64,000 bases of DNA, taken from NCBI GenBank assembly GCA_035461525.1, contig DATHVD010000048.1, positions 71,392 to 135,391 on the forward strand, read 5' to 3'. Below, piece by piece: positions 17,801 through 25,091 of this stretch (position 1 is the first letter of the stretch; the number at the start of each line of letters is the position of its first letter). The notes below the pieces were generated by a model, which worked only from the letters and a program-made list of their open reading frames with translations, was not told the origin of the DNA and did no database searches. A program made the position numbers and the translations under genes. Source of the DNA: JAIBJN01 sp035461525. Lineage in GTDB: Bacteria; Actinomycetota; Thermoleophilia; Gaiellales; Gaiellaceae.

Positions 17801-18925
17801 ACCTACGTCGCCAACGGCTTCGTCAGCCACAACACGATCAGCTTCATGATGGACTGCGACACGACCGGGGTGGAGCCCGACTTCTCGCTCGTCAAGTCGA
17901 AGAAGCTCGTCGGCGGCGGCGAGATCACGATCGTCAACCGCACCGTGCCGATGGCGCTGGACAAGCTCGGCTACGCGCCCGAAGAGGGCGAGCAGGTCGT
18001 GGCCTACATCGACGACCGCAACACCGTCGTCGGCGCGCCGTTCCTGAAGGCCGAGCACTACCCGGTCTTCGACTGCGCGATCGGCGACCGCGCCATCCAC
18101 TACATGGGCCACGTGAAGATGATGGGCGCCGTCCAGCCCTTCATCTCGGGCGCGATCTCGAAGACGGTCAACCTCCCCGAGGAGACGACCGTCGAGGAGA
18201 TCTCCGGGCTCTTCCTCGACGCCTGGAGGCTCGGCGTCAAGGCGATCGCCATCTACCGCGACAACTGCAAGGTCGCCCAGCCGCTCTCGGGCAAGAAGGA
18301 GGCCGCGGTCGCCCCGGTGCCGGTGGCGAAGCACGAACGCAAGCGGCTGCCGGACGACCGCACCGAGATCGGCCGCAAGTTCCGCGTCGGCGACTACGAG
18401 GGCTACATCCACGTCGGCCTCTACGACGACGGCACTCCCGGCGACATCTTCGTGGACATCGCCAAGGAGGGCACCACCCTCGCCGGCCTCATGAACTCGT
18501 TCATGATCTCCGTCTCGCTCGGACTCCAGTACGGCGTCCCGCTCGACGTCTACGTCTCCAAGTTCGCGCACATGCGCTTCGAGCCGAGCGGGATGACGAA
18601 CGACGCGGACATCCGCGTCGCCAAGTCGCTCGTCGACTACATCTTCCGCTGGATGGGGAAGCGCTTCCTCGACGCCGACACGCAGCAGGAGCTCGGCATC
18701 CTCACCCCGGAGGTGCGCAAGCGCCTCGCCGAGGCCCACGACATCCTCGAGAACGGCGGCCCGGTCGCCGAGGGCGAGGCCGCGCCGGCGCCCCCTCCTG
18801 GCCAGACCGCCCTCTTCAACGCCTTCGAGGACGCCGTCGAGTGCGCCAAGTGCGGCGGCCGGATGGTGAGGACGGGGAGCTGCTACACCTGCCGGGACTG
18901 CGGGAACAACACTGGCTGTAGCTAG
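14870..18925 (+). CDS. nrdJ: Adenosylcobalamin-dependent (class II) ribonucleotide reductase with intein
   Basis: 1351 aa precursor; 919 aa after splicing. It reduces ribonucleotides to deoxyribonucleotides using a B12-derived radical. The active-site block NPCSE is at Asn368-Cys370-Glu372. The class II region LAPTG/TISFMMDCDTTG is split by an intein at residues 557-988. The C-terminus ends in a Cys-rich zinc-ribbon-like tail (CAKCGGRM, CYTCRDC) likely to carry redox or metal cysteines. The ATG at 14870 follows GGAGGAG; the frame opens 4 codons earlier at a TTG. The stop codon lies inside the target duplication of an IS481-type element, so the IS has not truncated the protein. No terminator is seen before the IS. 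Confidence 0.95.
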   Translation: MASPARTVTPPVIEEEALRNAVQDAARSCGVRRYFTIPGRDPFDEIEWETRDAFIPGRDGPVFEQKGVEFPKFWSQTATNIVAQKYFRGRMSSPERESSVRQMIGRVAGTIGAWGREGGYFEDEEQAETFEAELKAILVNQLASFNSPVWFNVGFEERPQASACFILSIDDSMESILDWIRREGVIFRGGSGSGINLSKLRSSKEQLSKGGYASGPVSFMRGADASAGTIKSGGKTRRAAKMVILDVDHPDVEEFIWCKAHEEEKARVLEAAGYDMTLDSPDWASIQYQNANNSIRVSDAFMEAAEAGDDWNLTARTDGSVVGTVPARDLLKQAADAAWRCADPGVQYDTTINAWHTLPNTGRINASNPCSEYMSIDDSACNLASINLMKFRREDGELDVEAFEHTVDTVFLAQEILVGYSSYPTPEIELNAKAYRQLGLGYANLGALLMARGLPYDSDEGRAYAAAATALMTGRAYRKSAEVAARMGPFAGYQPNAGAMIGVIAKHRAAVGNIEHTDSVPDDLLTAARRAWDEALNEGEVSGYRNAQATVLAPTGCLVGDSLVTTSRGLVRLRSLGDPVGDQWQPLDLEVATDEGPRQATQFYVNGFERVVSVETGRGYRIQGTATHRIKVVDSDGEHVWRRFGELAEGDRVPLVLDGLVGEPQEVKLPPRGELHWTSHFRTRTPESVTADLAELVGYFMGDGSLHAKGLRFCVAAEDVDVADRLVALGAELFGLDAHVSERKGYTEVALNSVALAHWWEAAGFAKLPPGADHTGKGWHAHVPDAILHTNDRDVYAAFVRGLFEADGTTNNGYVSWSTVTEQFSRDVQTLLLALGFVTTRKVEDAGSNWGPHERYVLRLLNVAAADDYLEEIGFVSARKGASLPAGNHRQASGHDHIPVDRALVDELAPENDALRKTMLMALARRGDVSRRSATELLARTESPELDRLMGFCYDAVATIQVLDDQPTYDLSVPDNVTYVANGFVSHNTISFMMDCDTTGVEPDFSLVKSKKLVGGGEITIVNRTVPMALDKLGYAPEEGEQVVAYIDDRNTVVGAPFLKAEHYPVFDCAIGDRAIHYMGHVKMMGAVQPFISGAISKTVNLPEETTVEEISGLFLDAWRLGVKAIAIYRDNCKVAQPLSGKKEAAVAPVPVAKHERKRLPDDRTEIGRKFRVGDYEGYIHVGLYDDGTPGDIFVDIAKEGTTLAGLMNSFMISVSLGLQYGVPLDVYVSKFAHMRFEPSGMTNDADIRVAKSLVDYIFRWMGKRFLDADTQQELGILTPEVRKRLAEAHDILENGGPVAEGEAAPAPPPGQTALFNAFEDAVECAKCGGRMVRTGSCYTCRDCGNNTGCS
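16538..17833 (+). other. Intein with LAGLIDADG-type homing endonuclease inside nrdJ
   Basis: 432 codons inserted between Gly and Thr of the LAPTG/TISF active-site loop. All splicing residues are present: Cys1 (CLVGDS), the block B motif GTATHRIKV with TxxH, the C-terminal block YVANGFVSHN with the His-Asn pair, and Thr as the first extein residue. Two dodecapeptide motifs, LVGYFMGDGS (intein residue about 140) and VRGLFEADGT (about 244), keep their acidic catalytic residues. The endonuclease may therefore still be active. The insertion removes itself at the protein level. Confidence 0.93.
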
Positions 18926-18926
18926 G
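18921..18926. repeat. Left target-site duplication GCTAGG of IS481-type element
   Basis: GCTAGG at 18921-18926 is repeated at 19997-20002, directly outside the two inverted-repeat ends. It matches the NCTAGN target known for IS481. The TAG inside it is the nrdJ stop codon. Confidence 0.8.
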
Positions 18927-19996
18927 TGTCCTACCCACAGACGTTGTGAACGCGGCTGATCGGAGTTCGGCCACGTAAGGAGCTGTGTGGTCGGCGCGTG
19001 TTGTAGTGCTCGAGCCAGTCTGGCAGCGCTCGAGCGCGGTGTCGATGCGAGCGGTAGGTGAGTCCGTAGGTCCATTCGCGTGCCATCGTTTGGTGGAAGC
19101 GTTCGACCTTCCCGTTTGTTCGTGGCCGGTAGGGCCTGTGTCGTCAGGTGACGGATCTCGTGCGCGGCCAGGAGTTCGCGCAGGGAGCGGTTTCTGACGT
19201 AGGCGAAGGCGTTGTCGGTCATGAGCCGGTGGGCGCTGATGCCGTGGTGCTCGAAGAAGCGAAGGGCTCGCTCGACGAAGCCGGTGACGGTAGCGGCGCG
19301 CTCGTCCCCGTGCAGCTCGAGGTAGGCGAGGCGCGAGTAGTCGTCGACGATCGCGTGGGCGTAGTCGTAGCCGACGCGCGTCTCGGAGCTCATCCAGCGG
19401 CGGCTGCCCTGCGAGCGATCGCCGGTGACAGCGTGCCCGGGCCGCTCGAAGCGCGCGTAGCGGGAGACGTCCATGTGCAGGAGATCGCCGGGGCAGGGCC
19501 ACTCGTAGCTGTTGGCCGGCTCGCGCGTCGCTCGCGGCGGGCGGGAGATCCCGGCCCGCTTGAGCACCTTCCACACGGTCGAGTGGGCGAAGCCGGTCGC
19601 CCCGGCAACGAGACGCGGTCCCCAACCGGTAGCGCGCCGACAGGCACAGATGCGCTCCTCCACTCGGGAGCGAGCCGACGCGGGCTTCGGCGCGGACGGC
19701 TGGAGCGGTCGAAGAGACAACGCAACGTCCTGCGTGCCTCCTCGCCCGCTCCCTGCCAGCGATGCCACCAGCGGTGCGCCGTCGCCGGCGACACGCTGAA
19801 GGCGGCCGCGGCCGCCTTCAGCCTCATCCCTCCCTCGACAGCGCTTACGAGCGCATGCCGACCAGCCAGTCCGAGCTTGGCGTTACGGTGAAGTCTCATC
19901 CGGGTCACTCCTTGGGGCGTGAGTCGTGGCAGACCCACAGCCTCAAAGAAGGCCCGGATGTCCTCTCAGCCGTTCACAACCTGTGTGGGCGGGAGA
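18927..19996 (-). mobile_element. IS481-family insertion sequence
   Basis: About 1070 bases. The left end starts TGTCCTACCCACA and the right end, read inward, TCTCCCGCCCACACA. The ends are imperfect inverted repeats of about 26 bases sharing a final block GGTTGTGAACG/CGTTGTGAACG. The element is flanked by the 6-bp duplication GCTAGG and carries one transposase-like gene on the minus strand. The right end departs from the usual TGT start and the transposase is frameshifted, so the copy is probably immobile unless helped in trans. Confidence 0.85.
18931..19899 (-). pseudogene. IS481-family DDE transposase, frameshifted
   Basis: The ATG at 19899 follows AAGGAGTGACC. Three frames in series give a complete protein. 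First comes a winged-helix N-terminus (MRLHRNAKLGLAGRHALV), then a second frame with RVEERICACRRATGWGPRL, the catalytic DLLHMDVSRY and LMTDNAF. The third frame holds RPRTNGKVERFHQT with the catalytic Glu, ending HSSLRGRTPISRVHNVCG. Frameshifts fall near 19670 and 19135. The two shifts cancel in length, and the DDE residues are all preserved. Normal IS481 transposases are a single frame, so this copy is broken. Confidence 0.85.
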
Positions 19997-20002
19997 GCTA
20001 GG
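19997..20002. repeat. Right target-site duplication GCTAGG
   Basis: Second copy of the 6-bp duplication at 18921-18926. Removing the IS and one copy restores nrdJ running directly into TATAGAGCG. Confidence 0.8.
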
Positions 20003-20063
20003 TATAGAGCGAAAACCGAACTGTCAGCGGAAACGACGTGACCCGCCCCCCGCGGCCGCGTCC

Positions 20064-20439
20064 GAGACGGTGCGCCGGCGCCTGAACCACTGGTTGCGGC
20101 ACTACGGCGCCTCCCCGCGTCTCGTCCGTGGGCTCGCTGCGTCGAGTCCGGCCACCGGCAGCACGTCGTCTCGAGCGCGGGAGCGCGCGGCGTCATGCAG
20201 GTGATGCGGGGACGCACCGCTACGTCGAGCGCGTCCTGAGCGGACGTCGCCTCTCGCCCACGATCGGCAGCAACACCGGGCTGGCGTCGCCTACCTCGAC
20301 CGCCAGATCCACACGTTCCGTCCTTGCCTGCGCCGCGGGGTCGAGCGCGTACTAGCAGGGCCCCTACGCCATGCGGCGCTTCGGGCCCTAGGCCGAGACG
20401 CGCCGCTACGTGCCTTCCGTCATGTCCCTGCGCCGGGCA
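20064..20439 (+). pseudogene. Lytic transglycosylase (SLT domain) remnant
   Basis: Pieces of a soluble lytic transglycosylase lie in successive frames. They are TVRRRLNHWLRHYGASPRLV (about 20067), VESGHRQHVVSSAGARGVMQ (about 20129, with the catalytic Glu), RYVERVLSGRRL (about 20219), VAYLDRQIHTF (about 20288) and QGPYAMRRFGP (about 20357). In-frame TAG codons break the last part. The parent enzyme cleaves glycan strands of peptidoglycan. Several frameshifts and stops show it is dead. It sits between the IS and the next intact gene, and no ordinary ORF call would find it. Confidence 0.75.
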
Positions 20440-20525
20440 TATAGCCGCGGGCGCGCGTGCCCGTGTTTGCGACTCCCACCTCCCGCCAACAGTGGATAGA
20501 GACATCCACCGAACGGGAGGAAGCG

Positions 20526-21074
20526 ATGGAGACGAACACGATCTCGAGGACGCTGCACGACATGGGGCTCGCGCTCTGGACGGGCGGGTCGGCGATGGGC
20601 GCGGTCGGCGTCAACGGCGCCGCCACCGCGGCCGAGCCGCGGAAGCGGCTGCGTGTCGCCGGTGAGGGCTGGAACCGCTGGATGCCTGCGCACCTGGGCG
20701 CGATCGCGGCCTACGGCGTCGGCTCGCTCGGGCTCACGCTCGGCAACCGGCGGCGCCTGAAGCATCAGGACGGCGTCGCGCCGCTCGCGGCGACGAAGAC
20801 CGTGCTCACGGCGGCCGCGCTCGCCGCGGACGCCTACTCGGGCATCCTCGGCCGCCGAGTGCAGAAGGCGGGCGACGTGCCGGTCGCCGGCGCGACGACG
20901 CCGGTGGACGACACGCCCGAGGACGTCGCCAGGGCGCAGAAGAAGCTCCGGGTCGTCCAGTGGGTCGTCCCGGCGCTCACGGGCACGCTTGTCGTCCTCT
21001 CCGCGCGCATGGGCGAGCAGCAGCGGCCCCAGGCGGTCGCGCGCGGCTTCGGTCGGCGCCTCCTGCGCCGCTAG
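20526..21074 (+). CDS. Conserved membrane protein of unknown function
   Basis: 182 aa. The ATG at 20526 follows GGGAGGAAGCG. Three or four hydrophobic helices are visible (about residues 15-35, 50-68, 82-105 and 145-163). Between the last two lies a polar stretch with TTPVDDTPEDVARAQKKLR. The pattern MGLALWTGGSAMGAVGVNGA at the start resembles small actinobacterial membrane proteins annotated only as hypothetical. A strong GC hairpin follows the stop. No function can be assigned; the neighbours (pseudogenes, CDF-like protein) give no clue. Confidence 0.7.
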   Translation: METNTISRTLHDMGLALWTGGSAMGAVGVNGAATAAEPRKRLRVAGEGWNRWMPAHLGAIAAYGVGSLGLTLGNRRRLKHQDGVAPLAATKTVLTAAALAADAYSGILGRRVQKAGDVPVAGATTPVDDTPEDVARAQKKLRVVQWVVPALTGTLVVLSARMGEQQRPQAVARGFGRRLLRR

Positions 21075-21084
21075 GGGATGCGCC

Positions 21085-21119
21085 GCGGCGGGGGCTCGGC
21101 CGCAACGGGCCCCCGCCGC
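21085..21119 (+). terminator. GC hairpin after the unknown membrane protein
   Basis: GCGGCGGGGGC (21085-21095) pairs perfectly with GCCCCCGCCGC (21109-21119) around a 13-base loop. There is no T tract, which is common for terminators in such GC-rich genomes. Confidence 0.6.
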
Positions 21120-21297
21120 GAGCTCTCAGCAGACGAGCACGATCTCGTTCGACAAGGCCGACGCGTTCCCGGACGTGTCCACCGCGCGACCGTGATCGCG
21201 TTCGCCCGGTCACCGCGCAGTAGACGATGTCCTCGTCGTTACGCGCCTCGGGCCAGGCCGGATTGCGCGCCGGGCTCCGCTCTAGCCCGAGACCGAT

Positions 21298-21927
21298 CTA
21301 GTCATCGCAACCCTCGCCACGCCAGCTCTCCAGTCCCTCGCGCACGGCCACGTAGGCGATGAGGAGCGCGGCGAGCGGATCGAGCCACCACCAGCCCGCG
21401 AGTGTGTTTCCGAGGAGGCCGATCAGCACGGCGACCGAGAGGTAGGCGCACAGGAGGTTCTGCGTCCCCTCGGCCCGCGTGGCGGCCGACCGCAGCCGAA
21501 TGCCGACGCGCCTCTTGGCGACTCCGAAGGCCGGCATGAGAGCTGCGCTGGCTATTGTCAGGCCGATGCCGAGGTAGGTGGTCTCCGCTTCGCTGCCCGT
21601 CGCCAGCGCCCGTACGGCCTCCACGGCGACGTAGGGGGCGAGGATGAAGAACTGGACGGCTATCAGCTTCTGAGCGCGTCTCTCGGCCTGTTCGGAGAGC
21701 GCCCGCGGACCCCAGAAGCGCCAGATGATGACCACGCTCGCAAGCCCCTCGATGGCGCTGTCGATGCCGAACCCTATGAGCGCGATGGAGTTGGCAAGGA
21801 TGCCTGCGACGACCGCGATGACGCCCTCCGCGGTCATCCACAGCAGGCTCGACCACGCGAGCAGCTTGGCGTAGCGAATCAGGCGATCCCGCTCGGCGGG
21901 ATGGAGACCTTCGGCGGCAGCCGTCAC
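21298..21927 (-). CDS. Cation diffusion facilitator-like membrane protein
   Basis: 209 aa with 5-6 hydrophobic segments. The helix-2 block ALIGFGIDSAIEGLASVVI and the helix-5 block WWWLDPLAALLIAYVAV match CDF transporters, including the Asp residues expected to bind metal. It lacks the usual cytoplasmic C-terminal metallochaperone-like domain, so it is a short variant. It may export a divalent cation, perhaps in line with the arsenic and MFS genes nearby, but the metal is unknown. The GTG at 21927 follows a G-rich stretch. The 220 bases between it and the hairpin hold no gene. Confidence 0.78.
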   Translation of the reverse strand: MTAAAEGLHPAERDRLIRYAKLLAWSSLLWMTAEGVIAVVAGILANSIALIGFGIDSAIEGLASVVIIWRFWGPRALSEQAERRAQKLIAVQFFILAPYVAVEAVRALATGSEAETTYLGIGLTIASAALMPAFGVAKRRVGIRLRSAATRAEGTQNLLCAYLSVAVLIGLLGNTLAGWWWLDPLAALLIAYVAVREGLESWRGEGCDD

Positions 21928-22105
21928 CCGCCCCCAAGGTTACTCAGGCAGCGAGAGCCAATCGCCCGAGCGGCGCGACGCTGGAGCGGGTGCGGCTAAC
22001 CGCACCTCAGCTCTAGCACCAGCCCCCTTCCGGGCATAGGCCCGCGTCGGCCAACGTTAGGGGGCGAATACCAAGGAGCCAAAGATCTCTCGCAAGGAGT
22101 CCGCC

Positions 22106-23548
22106 ATGACCGATACCCACGCAGATCCTCTCCGCTGGAAGGCCCTCGCCGTTCTCGGCGTCGCCTACCTCATGGTGGTGCTCGACGTCTCGATCGTGAA
22201 CGTCGCGCTGCCCTCGATCCAGTCCGACCTCGGCTTCTCCACGGCCGACCTCCAGTGGGTCGTGTCCGGCTATGCGCTGACGTTCGGCGGCTTCCTGCTG
22301 CTCGGCGGGCGCATGGGCGACCTGCTCGGGCGGCGGACGCTCTTCATGGTCGGGTTGAGCCTCTTCCTGGCGACCTCGCTGCTCGCCGGGCTCTCGACCT
22401 CGTCCGAGATGCTCATCGTCGCGCGGCTCCTGCAGGGCGCTGCCGGCGCGATCCTCTCGCCGTCCGTGTTCTCGATCGTCCTCGTGACGTTCCGCGAGGG
22501 CGCCGAGCGCAACAAGGCGCTCGGCATCCTCGGCGGCATCGCCGGCTCGGGCGCCGCGATCGGCGTCCTCCTCGGCGGCGTCTTCACCGAGTACGTCGGC
22601 TGGCAGTGGATCTTCTTCATCAACATCCCCATCGCCGCGGTCGCGCTCGCCCTCGTCCCGCGCTACGTGCGCGAGAGCAAGGCGGAGGGGCTCATGAAGC
22701 ACTTCGACGCCTGGGGCGCCGTCACCGTCACCGCCAGCCTCGTGCTGCTCGTCTTCGGGCTCACGCAGGCGGAGCGCGTCGGCTGGGGCTCGCTCCAGAC
22801 GATCCTCGTCTTCGCCTCCTCGATCGTGCTGATGGCGATCTTCCTCGCGATCGAGTACCGCTCGCGCTCCCCGCTCGTGCGGCTCTCGATCTTCCGCAAG
22901 CGGACGCTCACCGGGGCGAACCTGGTCGGCCTCGCGCTCGGGACGATGATCTTCGGCATGTTCTTCCTGCTCTCGCTCTACATGCAGCAGGTGCTGGGCT
23001 ACTCGGCGATGAAGACCGGCGTCGCGTACCTCGCCGTCGCCCTGACGGTGGTCGTCTCGGCGACGATCTCGCAGGGGCTCGTGACGCGGCTCGGCGTCAA
23101 GCCGGTGCTCACGACCGGCATGACGCTGATCGCGATCGGGCTCGTCTACTTCGCGCAGGTCTCGCCCAACGGCACCTACGTGGGCGACCTCCTGCCGGGC
23201 TTCCTGCTCCTCGGCATCGGCATGGGCTTCTCGTTCGTGCCGATCTCGATCGCCGCGCTCGCGGGCGTCGAGGGCCCCGAGGCGGGACTTGCGTCCGGGC
23301 TCATCAACACGAGCCAGCAGATCGGCGGCGCGCTCGGGCTGGCGCTCCTGACCACGGTCGCCACGACGCGGACGGACAACCTGCTCGCGTCCGGCACGCC
23401 GGCGCCCGAGGCGCTCACGTCGGGCTTCAGCGTCGGCTTCTGGGTCGCCGCCGGGTTCGCGGTCGTCGGGATCATCCTGACGCTCACCGTCCTCCGCCAG
23501 CGGGACATCCCGGCGGTCACCGCCGAGCCGGTGCCCGTCGCGGGCTAG
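22106..23548 (+). CDS. MFS drug exporter, DHA2 (EmrB/QacA) family
   Basis: 480 aa with about 14 membrane helices. Motif A appears as LLGGRMGDLLGRRTLF and the antiporter motif C as GGIAGSGAAIGVLLGG; the start MTDTHADPLRWKALAVLGVA leads straight into helix 1 with the D1 motif VVLDVSIVNVALPSI. It should exchange protons for hydrophobic compounds at the inner membrane. The ATG at 22106 follows AAGGAG. A strong terminator follows, so it is a single-gene unit. No regulator is adjacent; the downstream ArsR is beyond the terminator. Confidence 0.92.
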   Translation: MTDTHADPLRWKALAVLGVAYLMVVLDVSIVNVALPSIQSDLGFSTADLQWVVSGYALTFGGFLLLGGRMGDLLGRRTLFMVGLSLFLATSLLAGLSTSSEMLIVARLLQGAAGAILSPSVFSIVLVTFREGAERNKALGILGGIAGSGAAIGVLLGGVFTEYVGWQWIFFINIPIAAVALALVPRYVRESKAEGLMKHFDAWGAVTVTASLVLLVFGLTQAERVGWGSLQTILVFASSIVLMAIFLAIEYRSRSPLVRLSIFRKRTLTGANLVGLALGTMIFGMFFLLSLYMQQVLGYSAMKTGVAYLAVALTVVVSATISQGLVTRLGVKPVLTTGMTLIAIGLVYFAQVSPNGTYVGDLLPGFLLLGIGMGFSFVPISIAALAGVEGPEAGLASGLINTSQQIGGALGLALLTTVATTRTDNLLASGTPAPEALTSGFSVGFWVAAGFAVVGIILTLTVLRQRDIPAVTAEPVPVAG

Positions 23549-23557
23549 CACCAACGA

Positions 23558-23590
23558 GGGAGCGGCCGTCTCGGCGGCCGCTCCCTTTCT
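23558..23590 (+). terminator. Rho-independent terminator of the MFS gene
   Basis: GGGAGCGGCCG pairs perfectly with CGGCCGCTCCC around a 6-base loop, followed by TTTCT. Confidence 0.85.
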
Positions 23591-23893
23591 CGTCCCGCCT
23601 GCGAGGAGTAGGCTCGGGGCCTGCGGCTCTCCGCGCCCCGGGCCGAAACGGAGGTCGTCGCCGTCCTGCTCGCGCTTCCCGCCGCCGCGGGCAACACGGG
23701 TACGCAGCGCGGGCCCACGCTCTAGTTCCTCGCCGAGGACGCCGCCGCCGCCGCCGCCATCTGAGGCGACCTCGCAGTCACTCCCATCAACTACCACGAC
23801 GCAGGACCCGCAAGCGGCGGTTCGCGGCCAGCTCACGCGCCGCTGACCGCGACGCGGGCCGGAGCGGGGCGAGGGGGTTCTCGCTCCGGCCGC
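23591..23893. other. Geneless stretch between MFS terminator and ars promoter
   Basis: About 300 bases with no supported gene. A plus-strand open stretch is broken by TAG at about 23722 and TGA at about 23762, and shows no family pattern. It contains a run of GCC repeats near 23740. I see nothing else. Confidence 0.4.
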
Positions 23894-23938
23894 TTGACAA
23901 ACGCATCGACGATCATCTATACATAGACGATCGTCGAT
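23894..23938 (+). promoter_or_regulatory. arsR-arsM promoter with palindromic ArsR operator
   Basis: TTGACA (23894-23899) and TATACA (23918-23923) are spaced by 18 bases, a near-canonical housekeeping promoter. A perfect 10-bp inverted repeat, ATCGACGATC (23905-23914) and GATCGTCGAT (23929-23938), brackets the -10 and ends at the arsR ATG. Binding of ArsR here would occlude polymerase. Confidence 0.8.
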
Positions 23939-24280
23939 ATGGAGATCCCGACGCCTATCTCGTGCTGCGCCCCGCTGGCCGCCCCGGTCCTCTCCGACGA
24001 GGAGGCCGAAGGCACCGCGGCGCTCTTTCGCGTGCTCGGCGACCCCGCCCGTGTCCGGATCGTGAACGTACTCGCGACGGCGGAGAAGCCCGTATGCGTG
24101 TGCGAGCTGACGCCGGCGCTCGGGCTCACCCAGCCCACGGTCAGCCACCACCTGAAGAAGCTCGCGAACGCCGGCCTGCTCGACCGGGTGCAGCGGGGCC
24201 GCTGGGCCTACTACGCCCTCTCGGACGGCGCCCTCGAGCGCGTCCGCTCGCTCCTCGACCCCCTGGAGGTACCCGCATGA
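23939..24280 (+). CDS. arsR: ArsR-family arsenic-responsive repressor
   Basis: 113 aa winged-helix protein: FRVLGDPARVRIVNVLATA, the recognition segment LTQPTVSHHLKKLANAGLLD and wing RGRWAYYAL. Cysteines sit at 9/10 and in VCVCEL (Cys53/Cys55), which fits the As(III)/Sb(III)-sensing pair in the DNA-binding helix region of ArsR. It should release the overlapping palindromic operator on binding arsenite. The ATG at 23939 immediately follows the operator. Its stop overlaps the arsM start (ATGA), giving a two-gene autoregulated unit. Confidence 0.88.
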   Translation: MEIPTPISCCAPLAAPVLSDEEAEGTAALFRVLGDPARVRIVNVLATAEKPVCVCELTPALGLTQPTVSHHLKKLANAGLLDRVQRGRWAYYALSDGALERVRSLLDPLEVPA

Positions 24281-25089
24281 CCACGTCCGCCGATGCCCTG
24301 CGCGAGCAGGTCCGCCGCCGCTACGCCGACGCGGCCCGCTCCGTCGCCGACTCCGACCCCGCCTCCTGCGGCGGCGGCTCCTGCTGCACCGGGGTGGAAG
24401 CCGGTCCCGGCTTCGGCGCCGAGCTCTACTCCGCCGGCGAGCAGGGTGAGCTGCCCGAGGCCGCCGTCCTCGGCAGCCTCGGCTGCGGCAACCCGACCGC
24501 GGTGGCGGAGCTCCGCGAGGGGGAGACCGTCCTCGACCTCGGCTCCGGTGGGGGCATCGACGTCATCCTCTCAGCGAAGCGCGTCGGCCCCTCGGGCCGC
24601 GCCTACGGCCTCGACATGACCGAGGAGATGCTCGCCCTCGCGCAGCGGAACGCCGAGGAAGCGGGCGTCGGCAACGCGATCTTCCTCCGCGGCGTCATCG
24701 AGGACATGCCGCTTCCGGCCTCGTCAGTCGATGTCGTCATCTCCAACTGCGTCGTCAACCTCTCCGTGGACAAGGCGGCCGTGTTCGCCGAGCTCGCCCG
24801 CGTCCTCCGGCCTGGCGGCCGGATCGGCATCTCGGACGTCGTCGCCGAGGATCGCCTCACGGCCGAGGAGCGGGCCGAGCGCGGTAGCTTCGCCGGCTGC
24901 ATCGCCGGCGCGCTCTCCGTCTCCGAGTACGAGGCGGGGCTCGAGGCGGCCGGGTTCGAGGACGTGAGCGTCACGTTCACGCACGAGGTCGCCGACGGCC
25001 TCCACGGCGCGATCGTGCGGGGCGTCCGGGGCACGGGGCCGCTGGCGCCGCCGCAGGTCGAGTCGGCCGCCACGGCCGGCTGCTGCTGA
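24277..25089 (+). CDS. arsM: Arsenite S-adenosylmethionine methyltransferase
   Basis: 270 aa class I methyltransferase. SAM motif I is LDLGSGGGIDV (residues 86-96). The conserved As(III)-binding cysteines are Cys70 (LGCGNPTA), Cys158 (ISNCVVNLS) and Cys208 (FAGCIAGAL); an extra Cys-rich patch (Cys31, Cys36, Cys37) and a CC C-terminus are present. It methylates arsenite to less retained or volatile methylarsenicals. It is coupled to arsR. No arsB/acr3 exporter or arsC reductase is in the window, so detoxification here appears to rest on methylation. Confidence 0.93.
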   Translation: MTTSADALREQVRRRYADAARSVADSDPASCGGGSCCTGVEAGPGFGAELYSAGEQGELPEAAVLGSLGCGNPTAVAELREGETVLDLGSGGGIDVILSAKRVGPSGRAYGLDMTEEMLALAQRNAEEAGVGNAIFLRGVIEDMPLPASSVDVVISNCVVNLSVDKAAVFAELARVLRPGGRIGISDVVAEDRLTAEERAERGSFAGCIAGALSVSEYEAGLEAAGFEDVSVTFTHEVADGLHGAIVRGVRGTGPLAPPQVESAATAGCC

Positions 25090-25091
25090 GA

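Noticed and set aside
21124..21220. Tail of a fibronectin/Ig-like domain on the minus strand (DTSGNASALSNEIVLVC)
   Set aside because: The phrase is suggestive but only about 17 residues long with no continuous frame upstream; too little to call a pseudogene.
23591..23893. Possible coding stretch between the MFS terminator and arsR
   Set aside because: Interrupted by stops and without a family pattern in any frame.
22013..24151. Minus-strand frame of over 700 codons across the MFS gene and arsR
   Set aside because: Composition of a shadow frame (Arg/Glu/Asp-rich), antisense to two well supported genes.
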